From positions 4,946,001-5,010,000 of the forward strand of contig NC_134036.1 in the NCBI RefSeq assembly GCF_964204645.1: 64,000 nucleotides of DNA, given 5' to 3'. The DNA comes from Tubulanus polymorphus. Its lineage: Eukaryota > Nemertea > Palaeonemertea > Tubulaniformes > Tubulanidae. Made by a program: the position numbers and the translations under genes. Below are positions 1 to 14,499 of this stretch, piece by piece (within the stretch, counting starts at the first letter, position 1; each line of letters begins with the position of its first letter). The notes beneath the pieces were generated by a model that had not been told where the DNA came from, did no database searches, and was given only the letters and a program-made list of their open reading frames with translations.

Positions 1-2
1 CT

Positions 3-779
3 GACATCCTCATCATCAATATCGCAGCTTGTGATTTTCTGATGTCGATTTATTTGTTTTTGATAGCGGGAGCAGATTACGTTTACAAAGGCGTTTATTT
101 TCTAAATTCTGAAACTTGGACGGACAGTTCATTCTGTAGTTTTGCCGGAGTTACGGTTACTATTTCTTGTGAAGGCTCATTGACGTTTCTATTCATTCTA
201 ACACGTCATAGGTTTTCAAATATCGTTAATCCATTTTCTGGAAGCCCGATTACATCTCCGAGATATGTATCCATCATATGTTGCATATGTTGGTTATCCA
301 TAGGTACAGTATCTATAATACCGCTGTCACAATTATCTTATTTCGGTAATAAATTCTATGGCACTACGGGAGTTTGTTTACCTATGAATCTTATCTCAAT
401 TGATGTCAACGCCTGGCAATATTCATTCGTTATTTTTGCCGTGTTCAACATTGGCATACTTGCTACAATAATGGGGACTTATGCGCAAATGTACCGACTC
501 GTATCTGGAAGCAGGTCTGGTTCGGGTAGAATTGATCCTACCGAACTAGTTTTAGCACGTAGGAGTTTGGTGATTAATCTTTGTAATTTATTTTGCTGGC
601 TGCCGTTAATTATCGTTCAGTTTTGCGCGGTATTACGGGTAGAAATACCGAATCAGGTGGCGGCTTGGCTGGCGGTTCTTTTCTTACCGATCAACTCGTC
701 CCTCAATCCCCTTCTTTACACAATACTGACTATCGATATGAAATCCATACGCGCAAAGACTAAGCGTTTGCTACATTGA
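3..779 (+). CDS. LGR/relaxin-receptor-like GPCR, C-terminal part (5' end outside window)
   Basis: The open frame runs from the window edge (codon at 3) to a TGA ending at 779 and encodes TM2 to the C-terminus of a rhodopsin-family receptor. TM2 begins DILIINIAACDFLM. The ECL2 region has FGNKFYGTTGVCLP, TM6 carries FCWLP, and the segment VEIPNQVAAW leads into TM7 with a canonical NPLLY (NPxxY) motif. These features match leucine-rich-repeat GPCRs of the relaxin receptor / GRL101 type rather than the orphan array that follows. The leucine-rich or LDL-A ectodomain would lie upstream, outside the window. There is no DRY motif; the TM3 end reads LTRHRF, a departure seen in some of this subfamily. 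The tail is short and ends in KRLLH. Family assignment is by eye; I am confident of class A and fairly confident of the LGR subgroup. Confidence 0.72.
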   Translation, partial: DILIINIAACDFLMSIYLFLIAGADYVYKGVYFLNSETWTDSSFCSFAGVTVTISCEGSLTFLFILTRHRFSNIVNPFSGSPITSPRYVSIICCICWLSIGTVSIIPLSQLSYFGNKFYGTTGVCLPMNLISIDVNAWQYSFVIFAVFNIGILATIMGTYAQMYRLVSGSRSGSGRIDPTELVLARRSLVINLCNLFCWLPLIIVQFCAVLRVEIPNQVAAWLAVLFLPINSSLNPLLYTILTIDMKSIRAKTKRLLH

Positions 780-1808
780 ATATTTCTTAGCGGTATTGAT
801 TTGTTTCTGACCCCATTATCTAGAGTTTTCTTAAAAACACCATGGCAATTCAATTGCAATATATTTCCTAGCCCCATTACTTTTTTCACGCATATAAATC
901 ATTTGACTGATTTGACCAAATCATTCGTCCTTTTAAAGATTTCTTTTTCGACTTGGTTTTATTTGCCCAAGGGGAATACATTTGCGAATAGCCGTGAAAA
1001 AACTAATACTTTAGCCTGTTCCTATCAGCCCAAACCCCCCACCCTGCCCCCAATATCTTATCAACTTCTTTGACACACGGGATTAATTTGATTGAATACA
1101 AAAAAAAGAAGTACAGTTAACCCAGTGTAGTATCGGTAAGCGTAAATGAAAAATTGGGTACTTTGAAGGTGTACTAAATTTGTTGGAAGTACTAGCTTTC
1201 ACTACTAGTTCAAAGTAGCTTCATCTGGTAAAATAGGCCAACGGCGGGCTACTATGCACTAGTAGCGAAAGCTCGCACTTCAAATCGATTTAGTCAATTC
1301 TTCGATGTACAATTGGTTCCTGAACGCTTATTAGTCGAACAAGAAATGTACGAATGAATAAAAATAAACATTTTCTTACCTCGGATGAGTCGAATTCGTA
1401 TTCGTATCAGACACCGGCGGCGCGTTCGGGAATGGGAATTTCATCCAACTATGGACGACGTACATTCACGCGCCTGAACCATCATCACACACACACGCAC
1501 ACAGATGCAGATCGCGTCGTTGCCCGGGCGACGACGTAAACAAACCGTGTCGTCGTCGGCGGGATCGATAAATAATTGAATTTCAAGTCGGCTTTATAAT
1601 GAATACTGAATTACATCGGCGCGCGAAGCTTACTCGCATTCACGCGATTTAGCCATTAAAATCACCGTCACCGCCGCGTGTCGCGGCTCCGAGTATGTTT
1701 TTTTTTTTTAGAATCTATATAACGAGCGAGTTGGATTTTAAAATGAGTGCTGATCAATTTTCAATCTAACATGATGTGAATGTGTGTTATATATATCTCG
1801 TACAGAGA
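780..1808. other. Intergenic, no supported gene
   Basis: No ORF here has recognisable protein features. About 1390-1700 is GC/CpG-rich, with a short CA/CGCA run near 1487-1502 and a palindrome GTTGCCCGGGCGAC around 1519-1532. It could be a distal promoter for a gene outside the window or simply a CpG-rich patch. Confidence 0.5.
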
Positions 1809-2420
1809 GCAGTAATGGCTAAGCTCTTAAACCAGGCTGAGGCAAACTTAGATCTACAGCCGATTCAACGACTTGAGACCAGTTTTAAGATTTAACACCA
1901 CGTTAGATCGGATGTCTCATACATAGATTGTGGTGCAGTAATGGCTAAGCTCTTAAACCAGGCTTAGGCCAACTTAGATCTATAGCCGATTCAACGACTT
2001 GAGACCAGTTTTAAGATTTAAGACCACGTTAGATCGGATGTTTCATACATAGATTGTGGTGCAGTAATGGCTAAGCTCTTAAACCAGGCTTAGGCCAACT
2101 TAGATCTACAGCCGATTTAAGACTCGAGACCAGTTTCTAGATTTAAGACCGCATCAGTTTGGATGTCTCATTAGTATTTAAACCGGAGTCCAACTTAGTT
2201 CAATAGCGGATCTAACGAACTAAGACCAGTCATACGATTTAGGACCTTTTTTTTAATTAGATGCCTCATACAAATAGCAGTAGCGCAGTCAGAACTTAAA
2301 CAGGACTCAGACCAAGAACTTAGTTGTAAAGCCTGTTATAAAGTTCTAACGGATCTGTAGCGGATTTAAAACCACGTTTCAAGCCACGTCTGTGGATGAG
2401 CTTGATCCGTAGTTCTGACT
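1809..2420. repeat. 126-bp tandem repeat (minisatellite)
   Basis: Units starting GCAGTAATGGCTAAGCTC occur at 1809, 1935 and 2061, an exact 126-bp period. The first three are near-identical and then decay into diverged partial units with the same CTTAAAC / GAGACCAGT words to about 2420. The repeat abuts a GPCR relic on its right. Confidence 0.9.
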
Positions 2421-2429
2421 AGATATTTT

Positions 2430-2875
2430 TAAGGCTATTTGAATAAACGATATTTCAGCGTGATTCAGAATTTCTGACGAAATCGTGCTTTCGTTTTGCA
2501 GAAATTATCATATCGGTGATCTGATGTGTTAACTCAAATGGGCAAGTTGTTTTATAGGCCTCTGAAAGCTTAAGGATCATGCGCACGAAGAAATGTTAAA
2601 TCTACAATAACCTTTCGCAGTGATCATTTCAGTTTCTGGTCGGATGAGACCAGTTTTTAAAATATTTCTCTCCATCGTCCATCAATCCGTGCACTGGACA
2701 CATCTAATCAGATAATCTACGAGTATATTTTTGTTAAAAAGCGAGGTGTTTCTTACCTGCCTATTTCTAGCAATGATCCCGACAGTGATAGTGGTTCTGA
2801 TAACTGTCCGATTGATTTTCACGTTCTGACGCGCAGGAGCAGCCTGAAAAACCATATCTGCAAATAATCATAATA
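2430..2875 (+). pseudogene. Degenerate orphan-GPCR relic
   Basis: Several blocks match the receptor family in order but are separated by indels and stops. ATCGGTGATCTGAT (about 2514) matches the TM3 region. GGCCTCTGAAAGCT (about 2559) matches the segment after DRY. CATCAATCCGTGCACTGGACAC (about 2682) is the ECL2 RSINPCTGH segment. CCGACAGTGATAGTGGTTCTGATAACTGTCCG (from 2778) is TM5 followed by the start of ICL3. No frame is kept across the blocks and the N-terminus is missing. This is an old dead copy at the left edge of the array. Confidence 0.8.
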
Positions 2876-3262
2876 TCTTTATTTAATTGAACTTTCTACA
2901 TCTATATTCTTAAAACCAGGCGCTAATCAACACGAGCACAATATAGGGGCTGGAATAGGAAGGAAAATTAAGCGATTAATTTGTCTTCTATTATCAAAAC
3001 GAATTTCGCTTCTAAAAGGTTGTTGTAAATTGCGAGGTTTTCATTATCACGGTAGGCCCTGTGCCAATTTGACCGGTTGATCTAAACCGACGACGGGTCA
3101 AAAATAATGAAAGTTAGCGATGTCTTATTACTAAAATCGATGAATCATTTATCCGGGCAAGTCGTTGGTCATAGCTAAGCGGTAAATTAATTCTATATCG
3201 GGAAATTTTGAACACGGTATTTGTATACAGGTCTATGCACTGTGACCGCGGTGTATTTAGAA
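2876..3262. other. Intergenic, no supported gene
   Basis: AT-rich spacer between a GPCR relic and the palindrome cluster. I see no coding or repeat structure in it. Confidence 0.4.
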
Positions 3263-3575
3263 ATACTGACCGCTGAACGAGAGAATGATGCAGAATGATA
3301 TCCATGGCTTCTCAGTTTACGGAATATTTTAATTTATGATGGTTCGCAATTAACGAAAGGGTTCACGAAAAAAGAAGCTCAGATTTTCAACTAAGCGTAT
3401 CAGTGATACGCTTAGTTGAAAACCTGAGCTTCTTTTTCTCAGTAAGCTGCGGATCATTTTCAAAATTTCTAATACGTGATAATCACGTATTACAAATTTT
3501 GAAAATGATCCGCGGCTTACTGAGAAGCCACAGATATCATTCTACATCGTTCTCGCATTCGACATATAGAATAAT
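3263..3575. repeat. Nested foldback element: two adjacent palindromes inside longer inverted arms
   Basis: A near-perfect palindrome centred at 3403 spans 3369-3437 (arms GAAGCTCAG...CTAAGCGTATCA). It is followed directly by a second, spanning 3438-3524, with arms CTCAGTAAGCTGCGGATCAT... around a centre near 3480. Outside both, 3285-3318 and 3520-3560 are inverted copies sharing GAGAAGCC..GATATCATTCT. The structure could be a foldback transposable element or a site of repeated inverted duplication. It lies about 260 bp upstream of an intact GPCR start. Confidence 0.85.
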
Positions 3576-3677
3576 CACAAGAGAACGGTAAGCTACAGCG
3601 TATACACTCAATAATGATACGGTAGACAGTGTTCGCGGCTTCACAGAAAAAAAAATCAATTTCCAGTTTCTCAGCGC

Positions 3678-3709
3678 CAGCGCGCATTTCACTTCGTGCA
3701 GTTCAGTGG
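3678..3709 (+). promoter_or_regulatory. Shared GPCR upstream element, copy for the 3836 gene
   Basis: Reads CAGCGCGCATTTCACTTCG then TGCAGTTCAGTGG, about 130-160 bp before the ATG. The same words recur upstream of most array members in gene orientation (CAGCGCGCATTTGACTCTGTGCAGTTCGGTGG-like in short blocks). The role is unknown; a core promoter or first-exon element is the simplest reading. Confidence 0.6.
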
Positions 3710-3835
3710 TTTGACGTCCCACTACTCGCAAAGAAACCGCTACTAACTGAGATGTCACTAGTTCTTAGAAGATTTACAGAGGCGGAAGTTGATACCGACT
3801 GTTCCTCGATCGACAACCAGTGATCGCGGACTGAA

Positions 3836-4984
3836 ATGATGTCTCCGGAAAATGTATCGGTCGTTGGCGCTCAGTTTCTCGACCTCAACGGATCGAACCT
3901 GACAACCACCACCACCACCACCAACGAGACGGCGGGGTTTAAACCTCATCCCCTGTGTAAATACTATCACAACGCCGATTACAGACCTTTTCTCGACAAC
4001 ATGATTATACAGGTCACGACTTACGTCGTTTTCGGCATTGCCATCTTCGGATTCGTTACCAATTTATTGTCATTAATCGTTCTCAGCGAAGAACGTTCTA
4101 ACAACACCAGTATATTCTATTTGAGATGTTTGGCTGTTGCGGACATGTTTATTTGTTTGTCTTATGTCGTATTTGATTTCCACTACTGGCTCTACAGTCA
4201 CACATTGTTACTGGACATGACTGCTGAAATAAACCACTCAATGAAGCGCGCGTCCGCATACACGCAAAATATTCGATTTGTGTTTTCGGATATCAGTGAT
4301 CAGATAACATTGTTGATAGCTATAGACAGATATATCGTTGTTTGTTGGCCTCTGAAAGCTGTTAGAATTATAAGTATGAAGAAATGTTATATATACATAA
4401 CCTCTCTAGTGATTATTTCAATTTGTGATCGGATTAGGGCATTTTACAAATATTATGTTCGCCGTTCCATCAATGCGTGCACCGGACACGTCAGATGGAT
4501 TATCAACTTGACTGCAGTAACCAAAAATGTTCACTTGAGATACTACGAGGCGTTCGTAAGCTGCCCGTTACTAGTCATTATACCGACAGTGATAGTAGTT
4601 CTGATAACTATCCGATTGATTTTCACTTTGAGACGCGCAGGAGCAGCGAGAAAAACTATGTCTGCAAATAATCAAATTTCTAACAGCAGCAGCAGCAGCA
4701 GCAGTAGTGGCCGTAGTTTAACTCTGACGTTAGTTCTCATTTCATGTTTCTATATGGTGAAAAAAGGTTTTAGTCTCAAGGCAGGTATTCACAACCTAAT
4801 ACAGGCTCTGTTCGGTAGATATGCCACGCTTAAAGAAACTCCCCGAGGCACATTGATTTTCATTATGACCCAGAACGTTGTCAGAATGGTCGTTGCGTCC
4901 TGCAATTTCGTCATCTATTGCGTTTCGAGGCTCCGCTTTCGAGACCAGCTGAAAGCGATGTTTTCGATTAGGACGTCACGATAA
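3836..4984 (+). CDS. Orphan class A GPCR (FMRFamide-receptor-like), array copy 1
   Basis: Single-exon receptor of 382 residues with seven hydrophobic segments. The extracellular N-terminus has N-glycosylation sequons NVS and NGS, a Thr-rich stretch and a conserved Cys (PLCKYY). TM1 carries TNLLSLIVL, TM2 carries LAVADMF, and the TM3 end is DRYIVVCWPLKA. ECL2 contains NACTGH. TM5 through ICL3 reads VIVVLITIRLIFTLRRAGAA, followed by a poly-Ser run encoded by AGC/AGT repeats. TM7 ends NFVIYC in place of NPxxY, then a basic helix 8. Many invertebrate FMRFamide-type receptors also have NFxIY, which is the main reason for the subfamily guess. Two in-frame ATGs (3836, 3839) precede the conserved ENVSV. 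The likely role is a plasma-membrane receptor for a peptide or environmental ligand; the ligand is unknown. Confidence 0.9.
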   Translation: MMSPENVSVVGAQFLDLNGSNLTTTTTTTNETAGFKPHPLCKYYHNADYRPFLDNMIIQVTTYVVFGIAIFGFVTNLLSLIVLSEERSNNTSIFYLRCLAVADMFICLSYVVFDFHYWLYSHTLLLDMTAEINHSMKRASAYTQNIRFVFSDISDQITLLIAIDRYIVVCWPLKAVRIISMKKCYIYITSLVIISICDRIRAFYKYYVRRSINACTGHVRWIINLTAVTKNVHLRYYEAFVSCPLLVIIPTVIVVLITIRLIFTLRRAGAARKTMSANNQISNSSSSSSSSGRSLTLTLVLISCFYMVKKGFSLKAGIHNLIQALFGRYATLKETPRGTLIFIMTQNVVRMVVASCNFVIYCVSRLRFRDQLKAMFSIRTSR

Positions 4985-5640
4985 GAAAAAGCCTAATCGA
5001 AGAATATGGCCTTGGCAGAAATATTCAACGCCGGGACCCTAGAATCGTTGTAAATATTTTTGAAAAAAAATATCAAAAGCAACAAATACAATAAAAACGC
5101 CCGTCCTGAAATGGTCGTGTTTCAAAACGATTAGTTGATGCAGTCGTGAACGGCCTGGCGACCGTACGTGAACTTCAGGACCTTTCAAACCGTTGTCGTA
5201 TATTGATTCAGAATATCTGTAACATATTGAGACAACCATCCCGACAGGACTTTAAGTAAGATGTCTACAAGACAGTTAGGACTTTTCAAACCGAAAATGT
5301 CACAAACAATGCAGCATCTTCTGCATCGACTGTAGCCTGAACATCCGGAACTTTCAAGGTTCGCCAGTCTATTGATAGTCAACTCAAACCATGTATAATC
5401 ATTGAATATTAGGGTGCATTCATAGAGGACAGCCATGACAATTCGATTCGTTTACTAAAGAAATAAAGAAATAACGACGGTAAACTTCAGGCTAATAAGA
5501 AAAAAACCCACTATCTACAGATTAAAAGAATTCTAAAACCAAGAATTTATTATTCGAACAGTCTAAAATGCATAAAATTCACGACATTTCGATATCGTCG
5601 TAAGGGTGAGATCGAAACGTCGTGTATTTTATATATCATA
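4985..5640. other. 3' flank of GPCR copy 1 with inverted-repeat patch
   Basis: No gene. About 5572-5632 holds short inverted words (ATTCACGACATTTCGAT / ATCGAAACGTCGTGTAT). The tract just before it (AAGAATTTATTATTC, CTAAAATG) resembles the flank near 24185-24270, so it belongs to the duplicated unit or to a MITE inserted in it. Confidence 0.5.
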
Positions 5641-5642
5641 CA

Positions 5643-6291
5643 TCCATCACGCCGATTACAGACCGCATTTCGACAACATGATAATACGGGTAATGAATTT
5701 CGTCACTTTCGGCAATGTCATCTTTGGACTCAATACAGATCTACTGTCTTTTATCATACTCAGCAAAGAACGTTCGAACAACACCAGTATATTCTATTTG
5801 AGATGTTTGGCTGTTGCGGACATGTGTGTTTATGTGTTTTTCATTTACTGTTGTTAACTGATGTGATAACATTGTTAATAGCTATAGACAGATATATCGT
5901 TGTTTGTTGGCCTCTGAAAGCTGTTAGTATCATAAGCATGAAGAGATGTTATATATACGAAACTTTAGTCGCGATTATTTCAGTTTGCGATCGAGGCAGG
6001 GATTTTTTCAAATTCTATACTCGTCGTCCAATCAACGTTTGCACCGTACACGAGAAGTGGTCGATGAAGCTAACCGAGTTTACGGAGAATTTAAGCGTTT
6101 ACGCGAGAACGAGTTGTTTATTAGTGGTTCTAATAACTATAGTGGTTCTAATAACGATAGTGGTTCTAATAACTATCCGATTGATTTTCACGTTGAGACG
6201 CGCAGGAGCAGCGAGAAAAACCATGCCTGCAAATAATCAAACGTCTTACAGCAGCAGCCATAGTTTAATGAACAGGCGACTGGGTTCTTAG
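5643..6291 (+). pseudogene. Broken orphan GPCR, array copy 2
   Basis: The frame starts inside the N-terminal domain (HADYRPHFDN), runs through TM1-TM2 to a stop near 5855, and lacks about 55 residues between TM2 and TM3. A second frame resumes at about 5855 with DVITLLIAIDRYIVVCWPLKA. It continues through an altered ECL2 (CTVHEKW instead of CTGHERW) to ICL3, then ends at 6291 without TM6-TM7. TM5 contains a direct triplication of an 18-bp unit (about 6124-6177, GTGGTTCTAATAAC.. words) giving repeated VVLITI. The start, N-terminal region, TM6 and TM7 are missing, so it cannot make a receptor. Confidence 0.92.
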
Positions 6292-6384
6292 TAACCGGCG
6301 CGCGTGGCCCGGGTCAAAAACCCCTGATATGCAGTAGACACATATATCTTTGAATCATTCCTATTAGATGTAGTTCATATTAGA

Positions 6385-6545
6385 ATTAACAAATAAAAAC
6401 CCACCGTAGATACGTTGAAAAGTCTATTTTCTATCAGTTTCGGGTGACTTCTTAAACCCACCATCGTAGGGTTAGAAGTAACCCCAAAACTGATACGAAA
6501 TAAACTTTTCTACATATTTACACTGTGGATTTTTATTTGTTAATT
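6385..6545. repeat. MITE-like foldback element
   Basis: The ends read TTAACAAATAAAAACCCAC and, inverted, GTGGATTTTTATTTGTTAA. Inner arms CTATCAGTTTCGGGTGACTTC and GAAGTAACCCCAAAACTGAT are also inverted. It is about 160 bp with no coding capacity, as expected of a miniature inverted-repeat element, and sits just downstream of a dead GPCR copy. Confidence 0.75.
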
Positions 6546-7060
6546 ATGCATTGAGGTCAATATCAGTTCACTATGGTCGTATTAGAATATATCGAGTGTA
6601 TATGAAGCCAAGAGAAGTAGCGCCCATCTAAACATTATTCAACTATTATTATTCATAATTCAAACCCATTGAATGATTTAAGAAATAATTGTAACCGAAT
6701 TGTTGACCTTTTATTCCGAAAAACACCGTTTGATTTTAATCCCTATTAATATTTCTTTCACGGATTAGCGCGCGCTTCAATGAAAAGCGTCTCTAATTTA
6801 TGACTAAGCATGACAATACACCGTTGAGCGTACGCGCCCGAACGTAAATTATCATACTAATATTAATCGCGATATAAATAATTTAATATATGGATATATC
6901 TTAATATTTATCTCGATATATATATACAGTAACAAACGTAAGTATAACTTTTAGATGAGCCGATTTGAACGCGTTTTCGCTTCGCGCCGGCGGACAGACC
7001 AAACTTGTCCAGGCAGCGCGCCGGTCACCAAGGCGCTATTCAAGCCGGGCCTCGTTTGTT
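6546..7060. other. AT-rich upstream region of alpha-tubulin gene 1
   Basis: No gene. It is AT-rich, becoming GC-richer after 6960. A (GTTT)n tract follows at about 7055-7090, just before the tubulin TATA box. Confidence 0.45.
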
Positions 7061-7130
7061 TGTTTGTTTATTTGTTTGTTTGTTTGTTTGCTAGGACCGT
7101 CCCGTCGTCGCTAGCTACGACCGAACACGC

Positions 7131-7138
7131 TATATAAA
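7131..7138 (+). promoter_or_regulatory. TATA box of alpha-tubulin gene 1
   Basis: TATATAAA lies about 100 bp before the start codon, with a plausible transcription start near 7160. The second tubulin gene has the same arrangement. Confidence 0.75.
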
Positions 7139-7231
7139 CGAAGCGAGCTCTGCCGACAAATCATTAGTCGCAAACACCTCTTAGTCTTCGAAGTCTTATC
7201 GACGTGTTTTCCACACTACAAATCTATCATC

Positions 7232-9656
<2,425 letters not shown>

Positions 9657-9731
9657 AGAAATCGTCGCATTTCAACATTTCAGTTCGAAATTCCGTTCTT
9701 TCCACGATGTTGCATAATACGCATAATATCA

Positions 9732-9737
9732 AATAAA
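9732..9737 (+). terminator. Polyadenylation signal of alpha-tubulin gene 1
   Basis: AATAAA about 75 bp after the stop codon. The preceding tract CATAATACGCATAATATCAAA is almost identical in gene 2's 3' UTR. Confidence 0.7.
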
Positions 9738-9739
9738 AT

Positions 9740-11930
9740 ATATTGAAATACATATTTTTTTATTTATTGGCAAAAAAAATGTTCTTTCTTAAATTATCTG
9801 TACATTTCTATGAGTTTAAATTTTGCTGACATTAATGGGATTTACTGAGGATTGAATTTCGTAACCCTTCAGCACTTTGAGTTGATCCGCGGGATTTTCT
9901 CGAATCGCTGAAATTGCACTGTCTTTGACATTTCTCAAACAGGGGTTTAGAAACATGTGTACAATGAAATACGCTTCTAGTATTCTAAGAGTCAATGACC
10001 ACCTGGGTTGGGGAGAGTGAGGGGATAGAAAGAATTGAACAGCCGCGCACCCATCTAGCCTATGGCCGAGAGCCAGCCGCATGAAACCATAGGTATCGTG
10101 CCTGCTGTAATGAGGAAAATGACATTTTGCAACTTGTGAAAATACCAGGAGCGGTTCCTTAAGTGTGAACTAGTTACTTCATCTTAAAATCATTCCGATG
10201 CTCGCTTGATGTTTAGAAACCGTCGTATTATGAGGCGTGCCGCGGCTGTGAGGGGAGCGAGATTTAGTTCGAATTTGTCGAAGCAGGCGGTAAAGTTCGC
10301 TTCCACGGTAATGGATGTTTTTTTCCAGACACTCTAATCATTTTCTTACACACTTTTAACTATAAATCCGGTCACCAAACATATACCCGATTAGATTGCT
10401 TTGGGCGATATTTTTATCTAGAAAATGTTTTTGTCCGCTATTGATCCCAATCAATGCAATAAACTGATTGATTACTCTAAAATATATAGGGTGTTTTTGG
10501 CGATTTTTGAAATAAAGAAAACATTTTCAAAAAGTCCCGTCACCGTTGAGCGGAATTTCAACGACTGTAAGACAATGATACTGAATGCCAGTGCAGTTTG
10601 AGCAGCCACCTTCGACAAGTTTGCCATCTAGCGGCATAATAGGTCAGCAGGTCAGTCAGGATACTGACAATTAGCTTAGGGGACTTATATACCAACATCT
10701 ACCCGAGAAAAAAGAAAAATAAACTATCGGACTATTTACACGAAGAAAACGAACAAAAATATAAAAAATGAACAAATTAATCATCAACCGTGTATATAGT
10801 TATTTCCAAAATTTCGATGTATTAGATAACACAGCCAAGAAAATTCACCCGGTTCAGACTGGTTGGAAGATTGTTTGAGTGAACCGAAACCGAATTACCT
10901 AATTTTGTACTGCGATTTAAACAAAACATTCTGTAAATTCTACCGCCGATCACACAACTAAATCCATACTTCGATTTGCGATTTCAAAATCAAACCCCCT
11001 GTTCCGCTCCTGGCAGGTGCGGTGGGTTCGTAAGGGACACTCAATCAAAAAAAAATGAACGAAATCTACCATCCAAATAATTAACAAGGTTAATCCCTAT
11101 TTTAAGGTCAAAGATCTATAGATTTCATTGTCGAAAAATTAACTCAAATGAACCCAATTTCTAGTCTAAAATAACCCTATTGAAGATGCCTCCTTTGTCA
11201 GATGAAGATTGTGTCCAACTTGCGAAGCAATGCGTCGACTAGCTTCTTTGGATTCAGGCCGTCAACGGAAGATGGGAAAATGAAAAACAAAATTCACAGA
11301 TATTGCAACTGTAGAGTCAATTCCTTTAAAAATTCCTCGTGCTGAATAGCGGATATACGTCACACGCATAAAAATTAGTCTTAAAAGCCCGTGTACTGTA
11401 CTGATTTTAAATTCAGTGTTTGATGAAAAAATAACATTTTCACTTGATTCGTAGAGTAGCTGTGTTAACCGGGTTTAGAATGAATAGACTCATTCACCTG
11501 ATGAAGCTTCTATACTTAAATGGCCAAAGCTCGTGCGTTTAATAATTAGTTAACCTATACTAGTACTACACGTCTCGTTAATATCCATTTTTGCTTTTTA
11601 GTTAAATATTGAACGAGTCCATAATAAAAATTTGATATGAAAAGGCTAAACTTGGTCTTTAAGTCATTATTACTGATCCTCACAAATTGGGTTCATAGAA
11701 CACGGGGCAGGTTGTTCCAAGTCAGCCGATTAGATAAATGCGATATGGAGAGGGTGATTTTAACTGTCATATGTCAATCAACGTCCACTTAAAAGTCGAA
11801 AGATCCACTCGAGAACTGACCCTTGCAATATTCAACAGATCTGAACAAATAAAACCATGCTGAACAGCAATAGAATAGAAATAGAATAAGTCCTTCAATT
11901 TTTTTAAGGCAAATATGAAAATACTTTAAT
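9740..11930. other. Spacer between the tail-to-tail tubulin genes
   Basis: No supported gene. It contains one copy of a dispersed repeat at 10553-10665, listed separately. The rest is unique-looking AT-rich DNA. Confidence 0.55.
10553..10665. repeat. Dispersed repeat, copy 1
   Basis: Blocks ATTTCAACGACTGTAAG, GAGCAGCCA, TTCGAC and GCCATCTAGCGG occur in the same order and spacing at about 37790-37880. The family is unknown; it is short and non-coding, perhaps a SINE or MITE piece. Confidence 0.7.
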
Positions 11931-11937
11931 CAGTATG

Positions 11938-11943
11938 TTTATT
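11938..11943 (-). terminator. Polyadenylation signal of alpha-tubulin gene 2
   Basis: TTTATT on the + strand (AATAAA on -), about 75 bp beyond the stop, within a 3' UTR shared with gene 1. Confidence 0.7.
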
Positions 11944-12019
11944 TGATATTATGCGTATTACGCCACAAGGAATGGAATTTCGAATTTAGAACGGAAATGT
12001 ATTTCGGAAAACAAATTCT

Positions 12020-14194
<2,175 letters not shown>

Positions 14195-14290
14195 ATTGAG
14201 GGAGTTGTTGTAGGTACAGTAACACGTCAAGAAGACTTGAAGACTAAGAAGTGTCCGCTACGAATGGTTCCAACCGTTGCACGGCCGCGG

Positions 14291-14297
14291 TTATATA
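14291..14297 (-). promoter_or_regulatory. TATA box of alpha-tubulin gene 2
   Basis: TTATATA on +, TATATAA on -, about 100 bp upstream of the ATG, matching gene 1. Confidence 0.7.
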
Positions 14298-14325
14298 CAC
14301 ACACTCACAAGCGTTAGAGCGACGC

Positions 14326-14340
14326 GTCATCCATGGCAAC
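14326..14340 (-). promoter_or_regulatory. X-box-like motif upstream of alpha-tubulin gene 2
   Basis: GTCATCCATGGCAAC has a perfect right half and partial left half of the RFX X-box palindrome (GTTGCCATGGCAAC consensus from family knowledge). A second, weaker match ACGCCATGGCGAC lies at 14396-14408. Both are just beyond the TATA box. RFX control would suggest cilia-linked expression; this is inference. Confidence 0.4.
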
Positions 14341-14499
14341 CTCGAACCACACGCACAAACAGATCAGAACGCGTCGGTCAGCGCTCTGACACAATACGCC
14401 ATGGCGACCGAGCCATTCACGATTAACGAGCCGTTCGGCGGCCGCTCGTCGCAACGCGGAAATCGGCTTGAATTATGCACGTTCGCGTATATATATCGA

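Noticed and set aside
1354-1539. 61-codon frame in a CpG-rich patch
   Set aside because: No homologous features, and it includes a CA-repeat His/Thr run.
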